Below, in pieces: positions 7,805 to 15,539 of a stretch of DNA of 44,834 nucleotides. Each line of letters starts with the position of its first letter. Positions within the stretch are counted from its first letter, which is position 1. Location: positions 1 through 44,834 of the forward strand of contig NZ_JOTP01000023.1 in NCBI RefSeq assembly GCF_000715205.1, in the 5' to 3' direction. The stretch comes from Bacillus zhangzhouensis. GTDB lineage: Bacteria; Bacillota; Bacilli; Bacillales; Bacillaceae. The position numbers and the translations under genes were made by a program. Under the pieces are notes generated by a model that did no database searches, had not been told where the DNA came from, and worked only from the letters and a program-made list of their open reading frames with translations.

Positions 7805-7822
7805 TGTCAAGCATACTTGACA
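7805..7822. promoter_or_regulatory. Inverted repeat in the dctB-dctS intergenic region
   Basis: TGTCAAG-CATA-CTTGACA is a perfect 7-bp inverted repeat in the 67-base gap between the divergent dctB and dctS starts. Its right arm also contains TTGACA, a consensus -35, so it may combine promoter and operator. No protein can be assigned from sequence alone. Confidence 0.5.
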
Positions 7823-7854
7823 GAGGAAGAATTCGTAAAGATACAGGTGAAAAA

Positions 7855-9474
7855 ATGATGAGAAATCGATTGAAATTACAACAATTATCTATTAGGTGGA
7901 AGCTCACCATCCTCACATATTTCGTTGTCATTTTCGCCCTTTTAATCGGAGGAATTGTCCTTGTCGGGGGAATCCAGCAAACGGAGGAACGCGAGCTTCG
8001 AAAAAGACTCATGAATACAGCGAGAACAGTGGCAGAAATGAATGAGGTGAAGCAGGCGTTAGCTGGTCAGACAAAAGAACGTTCTCGATTACAGCATGCG
8101 ATTGAAGAGATTCGGATTATTCAAGACGCTGACTACATTGTCGTCATGGATATGGATCATGTGAGATTAACGCATCCAGTGAAAACAAGAATTGGCCAGC
8201 GCTCAGAGGGGACAGATGAAGAGCCGGCTTTTGCAGAGCATATTTATTTTTCAGAAGCAGAAGGAGAGCTGGGGACAGCCATTAGAGCTTTTTATCCAGT
8301 GAAGGATGAAAAGTTTAACCAGACAGGAGTTGTCCTTGTAGGAAGAACGCTGCCAAGTATGGCGGATATATTAGGAGAAATGAAGCAGGATATCCTCATG
8401 ATCCTGCTGCTGACGCTCAGCTTTGGGCTTGTGGGTTCTTTTTTGCTCGCCCGTCATATAAAACAGCAAATGTTTAAGCTGGAGCCGCATGAGATTGTCA
8501 GAATGCTAGAGGAACGCACCGCCACCTTCCACTCCATCAATGAAGGGGTCATTGCCATCGACAATCAGCATATGATCACCATTTTTAATGAGAAGGCGAA
8601 GCAAATTTTTGGAGTGACTGGTGATGTAGTAGGCCGGAATATTTGGGGTGTGCTGGCCGACACAAGACTTCCTGAGATCATTGATCGCGCAGAACCAGTC
8701 TACAATGAAGAGATTCATATGAGCGGAAAGCGGATTATGAGCAGCCGTATTCCGATTGTGATGAAAAAGAAGATCATCGGAGCAGTCGCCATTTTTCAGG
8801 ACCGGACAGAGGCGGCTAAATTGGCAGAGGAACTAACTGGGGTCAAGAACTTCGTTGACGGCCTTCGGGTGCAGAATCACGAGCATATGAATAAGCTTCA
8901 TACGATTGCGGGATTGATTCAGCTTGGCAAAGCTGAACAGGCGCTCGACCTTGCGTTTCAAACGACAGAAGAACAGGAACATGTGACGGACTTTCTTCAC
9001 CGCGTCATTCAGCACGATGCCGTCGCAGGTTTATTGATGAGCAAGATCAGAAGGGGCAAGGAGCTTGGCATAAAAGTCGAAGTGGATGAAAATAGCTGTC
9101 TACGCGATTTTCCAGAGCGGCTAGATCAGCATGATATCACGAAGCTGCTTGGCAATCTCATCGAGAATGCCTTTGCCTCGTATGATTCTATAGAAAGAGA
9201 AACAAAACTAATTTCGATTAGTATTGATCAAACGGAGGATGTTCTCGCGATTTTGATTGAAGACAATGGCTCCGGGATAGAAGAGAAAATGATTCCTTAT
9301 ATTTTCGATAAAGGCTTCACATACGGCAAAGAAGGCGGAACAGGCTATGGCCTGTATATTGTAAAAACGATTATCGACAAAGGGATGGGGAACGTAGAAG
9401 TCACATCAAGCATCGGCATTGGTACCACCTTCTCAATCGAATTCCCAATGACAATAGAGGAGAGAGACAGATGA
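7855..9474 (+). CDS. dctS: C4-dicarboxylate sensor histidine kinase DctS
   Basis: A CitA/DcuS-type membrane kinase that phosphorylates DctR when C4-dicarboxylates are present. From ATG 7855 it has 539 residues: TM1 (LTILTYFVVIFALLIGGIV), an extracytoplasmic PAS-like domain, TM2 (ILMILLLTLSFGLVGSFLLA, near residue 185), a cytosolic PAS domain (FHSINEGVIAIDNQHMIT), the phospho-acceptor segment VQNHEHMNKLHTI, and an ATPase domain with N box LLGNLIENAF, G1 EDNGSGI and G2 GTGYGLYIV. The frame is open 17 codons upstream but ATG 7855 has the better ribosome site (ACAGGTGA) and family length. It overlaps dctR by four bases. Confidence 0.93.
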   Translation: MMRNRLKLQQLSIRWKLTILTYFVVIFALLIGGIVLVGGIQQTEERELRKRLMNTARTVAEMNEVKQALAGQTKERSRLQHAIEEIRIIQDADYIVVMDMDHVRLTHPVKTRIGQRSEGTDEEPAFAEHIYFSEAEGELGTAIRAFYPVKDEKFNQTGVVLVGRTLPSMADILGEMKQDILMILLLTLSFGLVGSFLLARHIKQQMFKLEPHEIVRMLEERTATFHSINEGVIAIDNQHMITIFNEKAKQIFGVTGDVVGRNIWGVLADTRLPEIIDRAEPVYNEEIHMSGKRIMSSRIPIVMKKKIIGAVAIFQDRTEAAKLAEELTGVKNFVDGLRVQNHEHMNKLHTIAGLIQLGKAEQALDLAFQTTEEQEHVTDFLHRVIQHDAVAGLLMSKIRRGKELGIKVEVDENSCLRDFPERLDQHDITKLLGNLIENAFASYDSIERETKLISISIDQTEDVLAILIEDNGSGIEEKMIPYIFDKGFTYGKEGGTGYGLYIVKTIIDKGMGNVEVTSSIGIGTTFSIEFPMTIEERDR

Positions 9475-10154
9475 CTCAGATTAAGGTGCTATTAATTGAA
9501 GATGACCCGATGGTGCAAGAAGTGAATAAAGAGTTCATTATGAGTGTTCCAGGCTTTCAAGTGGCGGCTGTAGCAGGAAATGGGGAGCAGGGCATTCAGC
9601 TGATCAAAGAGATTCGTCCAGATCTTGTGGTACTTGATGTCTATATGCCGAAGAAAGATGGCGTCAAAACGCTGCAAGACATCAGAAAGCAAAAGATACA
9701 GGTGGATGTGATTGTGATTTCTGCAGCGAAGGACAAAGAGACAATTGGCGTCATGCTTCAAAATGGTGCGCGGGATTATATTATTAAACCGTTCAAATTT
9801 GAACGAATGAAAGAATCGCTTGAAAGCTATAAAGCATTTAAATCGAAAATTCGCACCGCAGCAGAATTTTCTCAGGAGATGCTGGATGATATCATACGAA
9901 AGCCTGCCGTTAAGCAGGAAAATACATGGCTCCCTAAGGGGCTGAATGTGCATACGATGAACGAAATTAAAGCCTATATGCGTTTGCAAGAAGGCGCGCT
10001 ATCCGCTGAGGAAGTCGCTAATGCGCTTGGCATTGCCCGTGTCACGGCACGCCGGTATTTAGACTTCCTTGTCAAAGAAGGTGAGCTGAAATTAGATATG
10101 CAATATGGCGGGATAGGTCGGCCTGTGAACAAATATATCGTACATTCCGACTAA
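9471..10154 (+). CDS. dctR: C4-dicarboxylate response regulator DctR (CitB family)
   Basis: The transcription activator of dctP. The 227-residue protein has a receiver domain (acidic pocket IEDDPM, phospho-acceptor in VVLDVYMPKKDG, switch Ser in VISAAKDKE, Lys in YIIKPF) and a C-terminal helix-turn-helix (LSAEEVANALGIARVTARRYLDFL). The start ATG is inside ATGA with the dctS stop, so translation is coupled. Its own stop is followed at once by a tandem 9-base repeat that may be part of its target upstream of dctP. Confidence 0.94.
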   Translation: MTQIKVLLIEDDPMVQEVNKEFIMSVPGFQVAAVAGNGEQGIQLIKEIRPDLVVLDVYMPKKDGVKTLQDIRKQKIQVDVIVISAAKDKETIGVMLQNGARDYIIKPFKFERMKESLESYKAFKSKIRTAAEFSQEMLDDIIRKPAVKQENTWLPKGLNVHTMNEIKAYMRLQEGALSAEEVANALGIARVTARRYLDFLVKEGELKLDMQYGGIGRPVNKYIVHSD

Positions 10155-10278
10155 GAGACCAAAAAGACCAAAATGTACGATATGTCCATAAGCTTCACAG
10201 CCTTTGGTGAAATCGCTATCATTTACCTACAGATAAGAGTTAAGCGTTTACATCAAAGGGTGAGGGAGTTGATTTTTT
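10155..10278 (+). promoter_or_regulatory. dctP control region
   Basis: A perfect tandem repeat of AGACCAAAA occupies 10156-10173, directly after the dctR stop. Tandem direct repeats are typical of CitB-family regulator sites, so this is a candidate DctR operator. Near 10239-10252 the minus strand reads TGTAAACGCTTAAC, a partial cre-like motif that could bring catabolite repression. Neither is proven. Confidence 0.5.
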
Positions 10279-11547
10279 ATGAAAAGGCTTTTTAAGAACC
10301 TGACATTTCAGGTCATTGCAGCTGTCATTATCGGGATCATTGTCGGAATGGTTTGGCCAAACGTCGGGAAAGAAATGAAGCCGCTTGGTGACACCTTTAT
10401 CAATGCAGTCAAAATGGTGATCGCACCAATTATTTTCTTAACCATCGTTCTTGGTATTGCCAAGATGGGGGATATGAAAAAGGTTGGAAAAGTTGGGGGA
10501 AAAGCATTTATTTATTTTGAAGTCGTGACAACGCTTGCTCTGGTCATCGGTCTTTTTGTTGTTAATATCATGAAGCCGGGAGCAGGTCTTGACTATAGTA
10601 AGCTTGAAAAAGGGGATGTTTCGCAGTATACCCAAAATGGGGGACAGGGTATCGACTGGATGGAATTTGTGACACACATTGTGCCATCTAACATGGTAGA
10701 TGCCTTTGCGAAGGGAGATATTTTACAGGTCTTATTCTTCTCTATTTTATTCGGTGTTGCTCTTGCGGCACTCGGCGAGAAGGGGAAAGGAATCATCGAA
10801 TGGCTTGATAAGCTGTCACTAGTCTTCTTCAAAATCATTGGATATATCATGCGTGCAGCGCCACTCGGTGCATTCGGGGCAATGGCCTATACGATCGGAC
10901 ACTTTGGTTTGGCTTCGATTAAACCGCTGGCGAGTCTGATGCTCTCCGTTTATATGACCATGTTCCTGTTCATCTTCGTTGTGCTGAACATCATTTGTAA
11001 AATGTATGGTTTCAGCCTGTTCGGTTATCTGCGATTTATCAAGGATGAAATTTTAATTGTCCTTGGCACAAGTTCTTCAGAATCAGTGCTGCCAAGAATG
11101 ATGGATAAAATGGAACGCTATGGCTGTTCTAAGTCGGTTGTTGGACTTGTCATTCCAACAGGTTATTCCTTTAACTTAGACGGAACTTCAATATACTTAT
11201 CGATGGCCGTGGTCTTCTTAGCACAAGTTTTTGGTGTGGATCTGTCTATCGGTCAGCAGATCACCATTATCCTTGTTCTCATGCTCACATCAAAGGGAGC
11301 GGCAGGGGTCACAGGAAGTGGATTTATCGTGCTGGCATCTACACTTGCTGCACTTCAGGTCATTCCGCTTGAGGGCCTTGCACTGCTGCTTGGGGTTGAC
11401 CGATTCATGAGTGAAGGAAGAGCCATTACAAACCTGATTGGAAATGGAATCGCAACCATTGTTGTAGCTAAAAGTGAAGGTGAATTTGACGAAGCGAAGA
11501 GTAAAACAGCGCTTCAAGAAATGCGGAATATCAAGCAAGCCGTTTAG
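10279..11547 (+). CDS. dctP: C4-dicarboxylate:cation symporter DctP (DAACS family)
   Basis: A membrane carrier importing fumarate, malate and succinate. The 422-residue protein has the DAACS core: TM1 LTFQVIAAVIIGIIVGMV, the HP1 serine-rich loop (ILIVLGTSSSESVLP), FNLDGTSIY in TM7, the HP2 loop (LTSKGAAGVTGSGF) and TM8 with DRFMSEGRAITNLIGN. In TM8 the position that is Asp in glutamate carriers is Ser here, and Arg is kept, as in E. coli DctA, which supports dicarboxylate rather than amino-acid substrates. ATG 10279 follows GGGTGAGGGAG. It lies downstream of its regulator dctR. Confidence 0.95.
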   Translation: MKRLFKNLTFQVIAAVIIGIIVGMVWPNVGKEMKPLGDTFINAVKMVIAPIIFLTIVLGIAKMGDMKKVGKVGGKAFIYFEVVTTLALVIGLFVVNIMKPGAGLDYSKLEKGDVSQYTQNGGQGIDWMEFVTHIVPSNMVDAFAKGDILQVLFFSILFGVALAALGEKGKGIIEWLDKLSLVFFKIIGYIMRAAPLGAFGAMAYTIGHFGLASIKPLASLMLSVYMTMFLFIFVVLNIICKMYGFSLFGYLRFIKDEILIVLGTSSSESVLPRMMDKMERYGCSKSVVGLVIPTGYSFNLDGTSIYLSMAVVFLAQVFGVDLSIGQQITIILVLMLTSKGAAGVTGSGFIVLASTLAALQVIPLEGLALLLGVDRFMSEGRAITNLIGNGIATIVVAKSEGEFDEAKSKTALQEMRNIKQAV

Positions 11548-11561
11548 TATAAAAACAACCA

Positions 11562-11603
11562 AAAACCGAAACCTTATGTTCTACATGGGGCTCGGTTTTT
11601 TTT
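11562..11603 (+). terminator. Intrinsic terminator of dctP
   Basis: An imperfect long hairpin (AACCGA.. CTTATG / CATGGGGCTCGGTT) ends in a run of eight or nine T residues. Confidence 0.78.
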
Positions 11604-11756
11604 GTGATGAAAAGAAAAAACATAAAAGCTTGATAAAAATAGGGCGAATCGTAAGACCTCTTTGACCTTTTGTTATATAATTTACAGAAAGGTCCGATAT
11701 AATATATATCAGATCCGATGAAAAATAGACTTTAGTCCTGGCAGGTGTGGAACGTA

Positions 11757-12779
11757 ATGGCGGCATTTTTAAAATTGTTCGAAAAACCCGGTGTTAAACG
11801 GTTTTCAGTATTTGTAGTATTAGCCACAGTATTATATCTATTAAGAGGAATGATGAATTTAATTCTCCTGACCTTCATATTCACCTTTTTGATGAATCGG
11901 TTAGAAGAGGTCATTAGAGGCTTTTTAAATCACTTCCTAAAAATAGGACAGAAATCGGTCATTACCCTTTTGTATATTCTCCTGGCTGGTGGATTGACGT
12001 TTGGCGGCTTCGTTTTTGTGCCAATCATCGCCAAACAGGTAGAGCAGTTATTTCATTTAGGAAAGAAAATTGCAGATCATCCACAAGATTTACCCTTCTT
12101 TGACGTCATCACCAACGTATTCGGAGATATCAAAATATCATCTTATTTTGAGAAAGGGTTTAATTTCCTCTATACATACTTAACAGATTTCAGCACGTTC
12201 AGTATCCAGGTCATTATGTCCTTAATATTAAGCATGTTCTTCCTGTTCGAAAAGGAACGTCTCATCCAATTCATGAACAAGTTCAAAACGAGTAAAATCT
12301 CCGTGTTCTATCATGAAATTGCTTTCTTTGGACGTAAATTCTCTAGAACGTTTGGGAAGGTACTTGAAGCACAGTTTATCATTGCCACCGTTAACTGTGT
12401 CTTAACGACAATTGCGCTTGGCATTATGGGCTTTCCGCAGTTGTTTGGATTAGCGGTCATGGTCTTTTTGCTAGGCTTAATTCCTGTAGCGGGTGTGGTC
12501 ATCTCTCTCATCCCATTGAGCATCATTGCATATACACTTGGAGGCGGAATGTATGTCCTTTATATTGTGCTGGTCATCGTTATCATCCATGCAATTGAAG
12601 CCTATTTCTTAAATCCAAAGCTCATGTCAGCTAAAACAGAACTCCCTATTTTCTTCACATTTATTGTGCTGATTTTCTCTGAACACTATATTGGCATTTG
12701 GGGACTCATTATCGGTATCCCAATCTTTGTGTTTATTTTAGACATTTTGGAGGTCACAAATAAGGAAGAAAGTAATTAA
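11757..12779 (+). CDS. ydbI: AI-2E family membrane protein YdbI
   Basis: A 340-residue polytopic membrane protein with the arrangement of the AI-2E/TqsA (UPF0118) family: two N-terminal helices (FSVFVVLATVLYLLRGMMNLILLTF), a helix at about residues 70-95 (VITLLYILLAGGLTFGGFVFVPII), a soluble part, and a C-terminal cluster including GLIPVAGVVISLIPL and a long IVLVIVIIHAIEAYFLNPKL segment with the conserved NPK. Substrate is unknown; family members are quorum-signal exporters or Na+/H+ antiporters. I take ATG 11757 (MAAFLKLF) over an upstream GTG. In B. subtilis ydbJ follows directly, whereas here a cassette intervenes. Confidence 0.88.
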   Translation: MAAFLKLFEKPGVKRFSVFVVLATVLYLLRGMMNLILLTFIFTFLMNRLEEVIRGFLNHFLKIGQKSVITLLYILLAGGLTFGGFVFVPIIAKQVEQLFHLGKKIADHPQDLPFFDVITNVFGDIKISSYFEKGFNFLYTYLTDFSTFSIQVIMSLILSMFFLFEKERLIQFMNKFKTSKISVFYHEIAFFGRKFSRTFGKVLEAQFIIATVNCVLTTIALGIMGFPQLFGLAVMVFLLGLIPVAGVVISLIPLSIIAYTLGGGMYVLYIVLVIVIIHAIEAYFLNPKLMSAKTELPIFFTFIVLIFSEHYIGIWGLIIGIPIFVFILDILEVTNKEESN

Positions 12780-12797
12780 AAAGTTCATATGAACCTG

Positions 12798-12826
12798 TTT
12801 ACAATTTTCTGAAAATAAGGTATAAA
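12798..12826 (+). promoter_or_regulatory. Sigma-A promoter of the riboswitch-transporter unit
   Basis: TTTACA (12798-12803), 17 bases, TATAAA (12821-12826) is a near-consensus promoter. It places the transcript start near 12833, just before the riboswitch. A 12-base palindrome GTTCATATGAAC (12783-12794) lies immediately upstream, after the ydbI stop. Confidence 0.72.
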
Positions 12827-12845
12827 TGGTATGAAAATATCATAT

Positions 12846-12975
12846 TACCACACGCTTAATCCTTCTAAAGGAATGGGGGACCCATTATTTTGGGGTGAAT
12901 TTTTCTTTGATGAGAAAAAAGGACATCTCTTCGTCCTAACCCGTCAGCTAACCTCATCAGCGTGAAGAGAGTGAA
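12846..12975 (+). ncRNA. c-di-AMP riboswitch (ydaO/yuaA type)
   Basis: The conserved ydaO blocks are present in order: ACGCTTAATCC, then GGGGGACCCA (12875-12884), TTTTGGGGTGAAT (12888-12900), a variable hairpin, and AACCCGTCAGCTAACCTC (12938-12955). CACGCT (12851-12856) pairs with AGCGTG (12959-12964) to close helix P1. This class binds c-di-AMP and usually stops transcription. An intrinsic terminator follows at 13000-13032. The downstream gene is an acidic amino-acid symporter, so high c-di-AMP should block its synthesis. Confidence 0.93.
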
Positions 12976-12999
12976 CGGTGGTACATGTATGGACACGCA

Positions 13000-13032
13000 G
13001 GCCCACGAGAAAACTCTCTCGTGGGCCTTTTT
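13000..13032 (+). terminator. Riboswitch expression-platform terminator
   Basis: A perfect 11-bp stem GGCCCACGAGA (13000-13010) / TCTCGTGGGCC (13017-13027) with a 6-base loop is followed by TTTTT. AGAGAGT (12966-12972), directly after the P1 3' strand, is complementary to ACTCTCT (13013-13019) in the loop and 3' arm, giving a plausible antiterminator that competes with the terminator. Confidence 0.92.
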
Positions 13033-13053
13033 GACGAGGAAGGGGAGATTTTA

Positions 13054-14292
13054 TTGAAGCTAGCGACGAAAATTATCATTGCCCTAATTATTGGTGCAAT
13101 CACAGGACTTCTGCTCAACATTTTTGCTCCAAATGTATTCAAAGTGTTAGATCCCTATCTATTCACACCTCTAGGTCAAATCTTCTTAAACCTGATTAAA
13201 ATGTTAGTTGTGCCGATTGTATTCTTTTCCATCACACTTGGAGTGGCAGGCCTGGGTGATCCGAAAAAGCTTGGCAGAATCGGAGCAAAAACCATTACTT
13301 ACTTTCTACTCACTACCACATTTGCCCTCGTCATTGGCATTTCACTGGCCTTACTCATCAAGCCGGGATCATTCGGCAATTTTGATACGAAATCGGCTGA
13401 TTATACCGCAGAGGAAGCGCCATCAATGGCAGAGACACTTCTCAACATTATTCCAACCAATCCAGTCCAATCTTTAGTCGAAGGTGACATGCTTCAAATT
13501 ATTGTTTTCTGTATATTTTTGGGTCTTGGTATTGCCATGCTCGGTAAAAAAATGGAAGGCTTGCTGAAGCTGTTTGAACAAGGAAATGAATTAATGATGT
13601 ATCTTGTCGGTGTTGTGATGAAGTTCGCACCTTACGGGACATTCGGTTTGATCGCAACGGCCATTGGCAGTCAGGGGCTAGATGCTATGAAAGCCATGGG
13701 GCTCTATTTCTCGGTCGTTTTCATTGCGCTCGTGCTGCATTTCTTCCTGACCTATGGATCAACTGTCGCCATTTTAGCTAAACGAAATCCGATGGCGTTT
13801 TTCAAAGGATTTTCTCCAGCGATGGTTGTTGCATTTAGTACATCAAGCAGTAACGCAGTCCTGCCGGTGTCAATGGAAACAGCGCAGAAACGTTTGAAGG
13901 TGCCAGAGCCGATTTCAAGTTTTGTTCAGCCTCTTGGTGCAACCATTAATATGGATGGTACGGCGATTATGCAAGGGGTCGCGACCATTTTTATCGCTCA
14001 AGTATATGGGGTGGAGCTGACGCTTGTTCAATTGATTACCGTTGTCTTAACAGCCGTTTTGGCCAGTATCGGCACAGCGGGTGTTCCAGGAGTAGGTCTT
14101 ATCATGCTGGCCATGGTATTGAATTCTGTGGGGCTACCTGTTGAAGGCATTGCGCTCATCCTTGGTATTGACCGCTTATTAGATATGGCAAGAACCGTAG
14201 TTAATATTACAGGTGACGCAGCATGTGCGGTGATTGTGACAGAAACTGAGAAAAAACATGAGCAAGACTCATCACCTAACTTATCTATGTAA
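13054..14292 (+). CDS. DAACS-family symporter, predicted glutamate/aspartate:cation
   Basis: A 412-residue membrane carrier. HP1 carries STSSSNAVLPVS, TM7 has NMDGTA, HP2 has ASIGTAGVPGVG, and TM8 has DRLLDMARTVVNITGD. Aligned with the archaeal aspartate carrier GltPh, TM8 keeps the Asp that binds the substrate amino group, the Arg that binds the side-chain carboxylate, the Thr and the Asn. That predicts L-glutamate or L-aspartate rather than the C4-dicarboxylates carried by DctP. The start is TTG 13054 with AGGGGAG upstream; longer readings would begin inside the riboswitch. It is controlled by the c-di-AMP riboswitch and is followed by a terminator split by a repeat element. Confidence 0.92.
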   Translation: MKLATKIIIALIIGAITGLLLNIFAPNVFKVLDPYLFTPLGQIFLNLIKMLVVPIVFFSITLGVAGLGDPKKLGRIGAKTITYFLLTTTFALVIGISLALLIKPGSFGNFDTKSADYTAEEAPSMAETLLNIIPTNPVQSLVEGDMLQIIVFCIFLGLGIAMLGKKMEGLLKLFEQGNELMMYLVGVVMKFAPYGTFGLIATAIGSQGLDAMKAMGLYFSVVFIALVLHFFLTYGSTVAILAKRNPMAFFKGFSPAMVVAFSTSSSNAVLPVSMETAQKRLKVPEPISSFVQPLGATINMDGTAIMQGVATIFIAQVYGVELTLVQLITVVLTAVLASIGTAGVPGVGLIMLAMVLNSVGLPVEGIALILGIDRLLDMARTVVNITGDAACAVIVTETEKKHEQDSSPNLSM

Positions 14293-14301
14293 TATGAATG
14301 A

Positions 14302-14521
14302 AGGGCTGACTGGTTAAGCCCTCAGCGTGAAGACAAACCCTCGCATTCGGTGTCAGTTCTGCGTGCTGGTGCTCACGAATATCAAATTCGCTCCAGTACT
14401 CGGCCTTCCTAGACTTCAAGGGTTTTCATATCACGCTGAAAAAAAAGACAAAGAGCTAAAATAAAGATCATTTTAGCCCTTTGTCATCAATCTGAGGGCT
14501 GACTGGATCAGCCCTTTTTTT
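14302..14521. repeat. Intergenic repeat copy B with flanking duplicated hairpins and terminator
   Basis: The core 14322-14439 begins TCAGCGTGAAGACAAACCCT and ends AGGGTTTTCATATCACGCTGA, a palindrome-ended unit of 118 bp that is copy A in opposite orientation. Beside it, 14447-14485 is a hairpin (arms GACAAAGAGCTAAAAT and ATTTTAGCCCTTTGTC) that acts as a terminator on the minus strand, with eight T residues. The whole block is bracketed by two 21-base direct repeats, 14302-14322 and 14495-14515, each a hairpin beginning AGGGCTGACTGG, 19 of 21 identical. Only the second has a T-tract and can terminate the symporter transcript. No gene is present in 14293-14612 apart from this. Confidence 0.85.
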
Positions 14522-14612
14522 CATGGAGCTTCTTGTTTTGCGTGATATACTTTTAACAGAATGAGCGGTCTAACATGCCGCCATAGGCTTTACATCAGAA
14601 GGAGGAACCACT

Positions 14613-15539
14613 TTGCAGTCTGCTGTTCTAAAAGTAGAGAAAGTCGATAAACAAATTGGCCGACATATGATTTTGCAAGATATTTCTATGGAGATTGGGC
14701 AGGGAGAGATTGTCGGTTTACTTGGACCAAATGGGTCTGGAAAAACGACCTTGATTAGGCTGATCGTGGGCTTGATGAAAAAAAACAATGGCCGAATCAT
14801 GATCAATGGATATTCTCAGGATCATGAATTTCTAAAGGCGATGACATCGGTTGGTGCCATCATAGAAAATCCTGAGTTTTATTCGTATTTAACAGGCTTT
14901 GAAAACCTTGAACTGTTTGCGGCGATGCACGATGGAGTTTCCGAGGACCGCATTCATGAAGTGGTGAAAAGGGTTCGTCTGGAGCACGCCATTCATCAGA
15001 AGGTCAAGACGTATTCATTGGGGATGAAACAAAGGCTTGGAATTGCACAAGCCATATTGCATCAGCCCAATCTACTGATTTTAGACGAACCGACAAATGG
15101 GCTTGATCCCGCAGGAATGAAGGAATTCCGCGAGCACTTGCAAACGCTCGTACAAGAAGAAGGAACCTCCGTGTTATTTGCCACGCATTTATTGCATGAG
15201 GTAGAAGAGTTATGTGACCGTATGATCATCATTCAAAAAGGACAGATCAGAGCGAGTGCAAATCTCCGGGACATGGAAGGCAAAGAGCAGGTGCTGATGA
15301 ATATTCAGCCAGTAGAAAAGGCCGCTTCATGGCTCGACACAAATGGATATACATATGAACGAAATGGAGAGCAGGTACTGCTTCAACTGAACAAAGAGCG
15401 TGTGTCAGAGCTTAACAGACAACTCGTGTTGGCAGGGTTTGATGTACTAGAAATGACGCCTCAAAAACAATCCATTGAAGAGGCCTTTATGAAATGGACG
15501 GAAGGCGGGACAGCAGATGCTTCAACTGATCAAAAATGA
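14613..15539 (+). CDS. ydbJ: ABC transporter ATP-binding protein YdbJ
   Basis: The ATPase of a two-gene export-type ABC system. The 308-residue protein has Walker A GPNGSGKTT, a Q-loop region, signature YSLGMKQRLGIAQA, Walker B LLILDEPTNGLDP and the switch His in FATHLLHE. The C-terminal domain after residue 220 is typical of the bacitracin/Nat-type (BcrA, EcsA) class. TTG 14613 follows AAGGAGGAACCAC. It overlaps the permease gene by 23 bases. Substrate is unknown; members often give resistance to peptides or export sodium. Confidence 0.93.
   Translation: MQSAVLKVEKVDKQIGRHMILQDISMEIGQGEIVGLLGPNGSGKTTLIRLIVGLMKKNNGRIMINGYSQDHEFLKAMTSVGAIIENPEFYSYLTGFENLELFAAMHDGVSEDRIHEVVKRVRLEHAIHQKVKTYSLGMKQRLGIAQAILHQPNLLILDEPTNGLDPAGMKEFREHLQTLVQEEGTSVLFATHLLHEVEELCDRMIIIQKGQIRASANLRDMEGKEQVLMNIQPVEKAASWLDTNGYTYERNGEQVLLQLNKERVSELNRQLVLAGFDVLEMTPQKQSIEEAFMKWTEGGTADASTDQK

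Noticed and set aside
12957..12968. 12-base identity TCAGCGTGAAGA between the riboswitch P1 strand and the end of repeat copy B
   Set aside because: The riboswitch strand is explained by P1 pairing and no further similarity extends from it; probably chance, although noted.
12973..12985. GGTGGTAC resembling the T-box antiterminator motif
   Set aside because: The surrounding sequence fits the c-di-AMP riboswitch in every conserved block and there is no specifier stem or full AGGGTGGNACCGCG box; the match is short and falls between aptamer and terminator.
12985..13053. N-terminal extension of the symporter frame
   Set aside because: These codons lie in the riboswitch terminator; TTG 13054 has its own ribosome site and fits family length.
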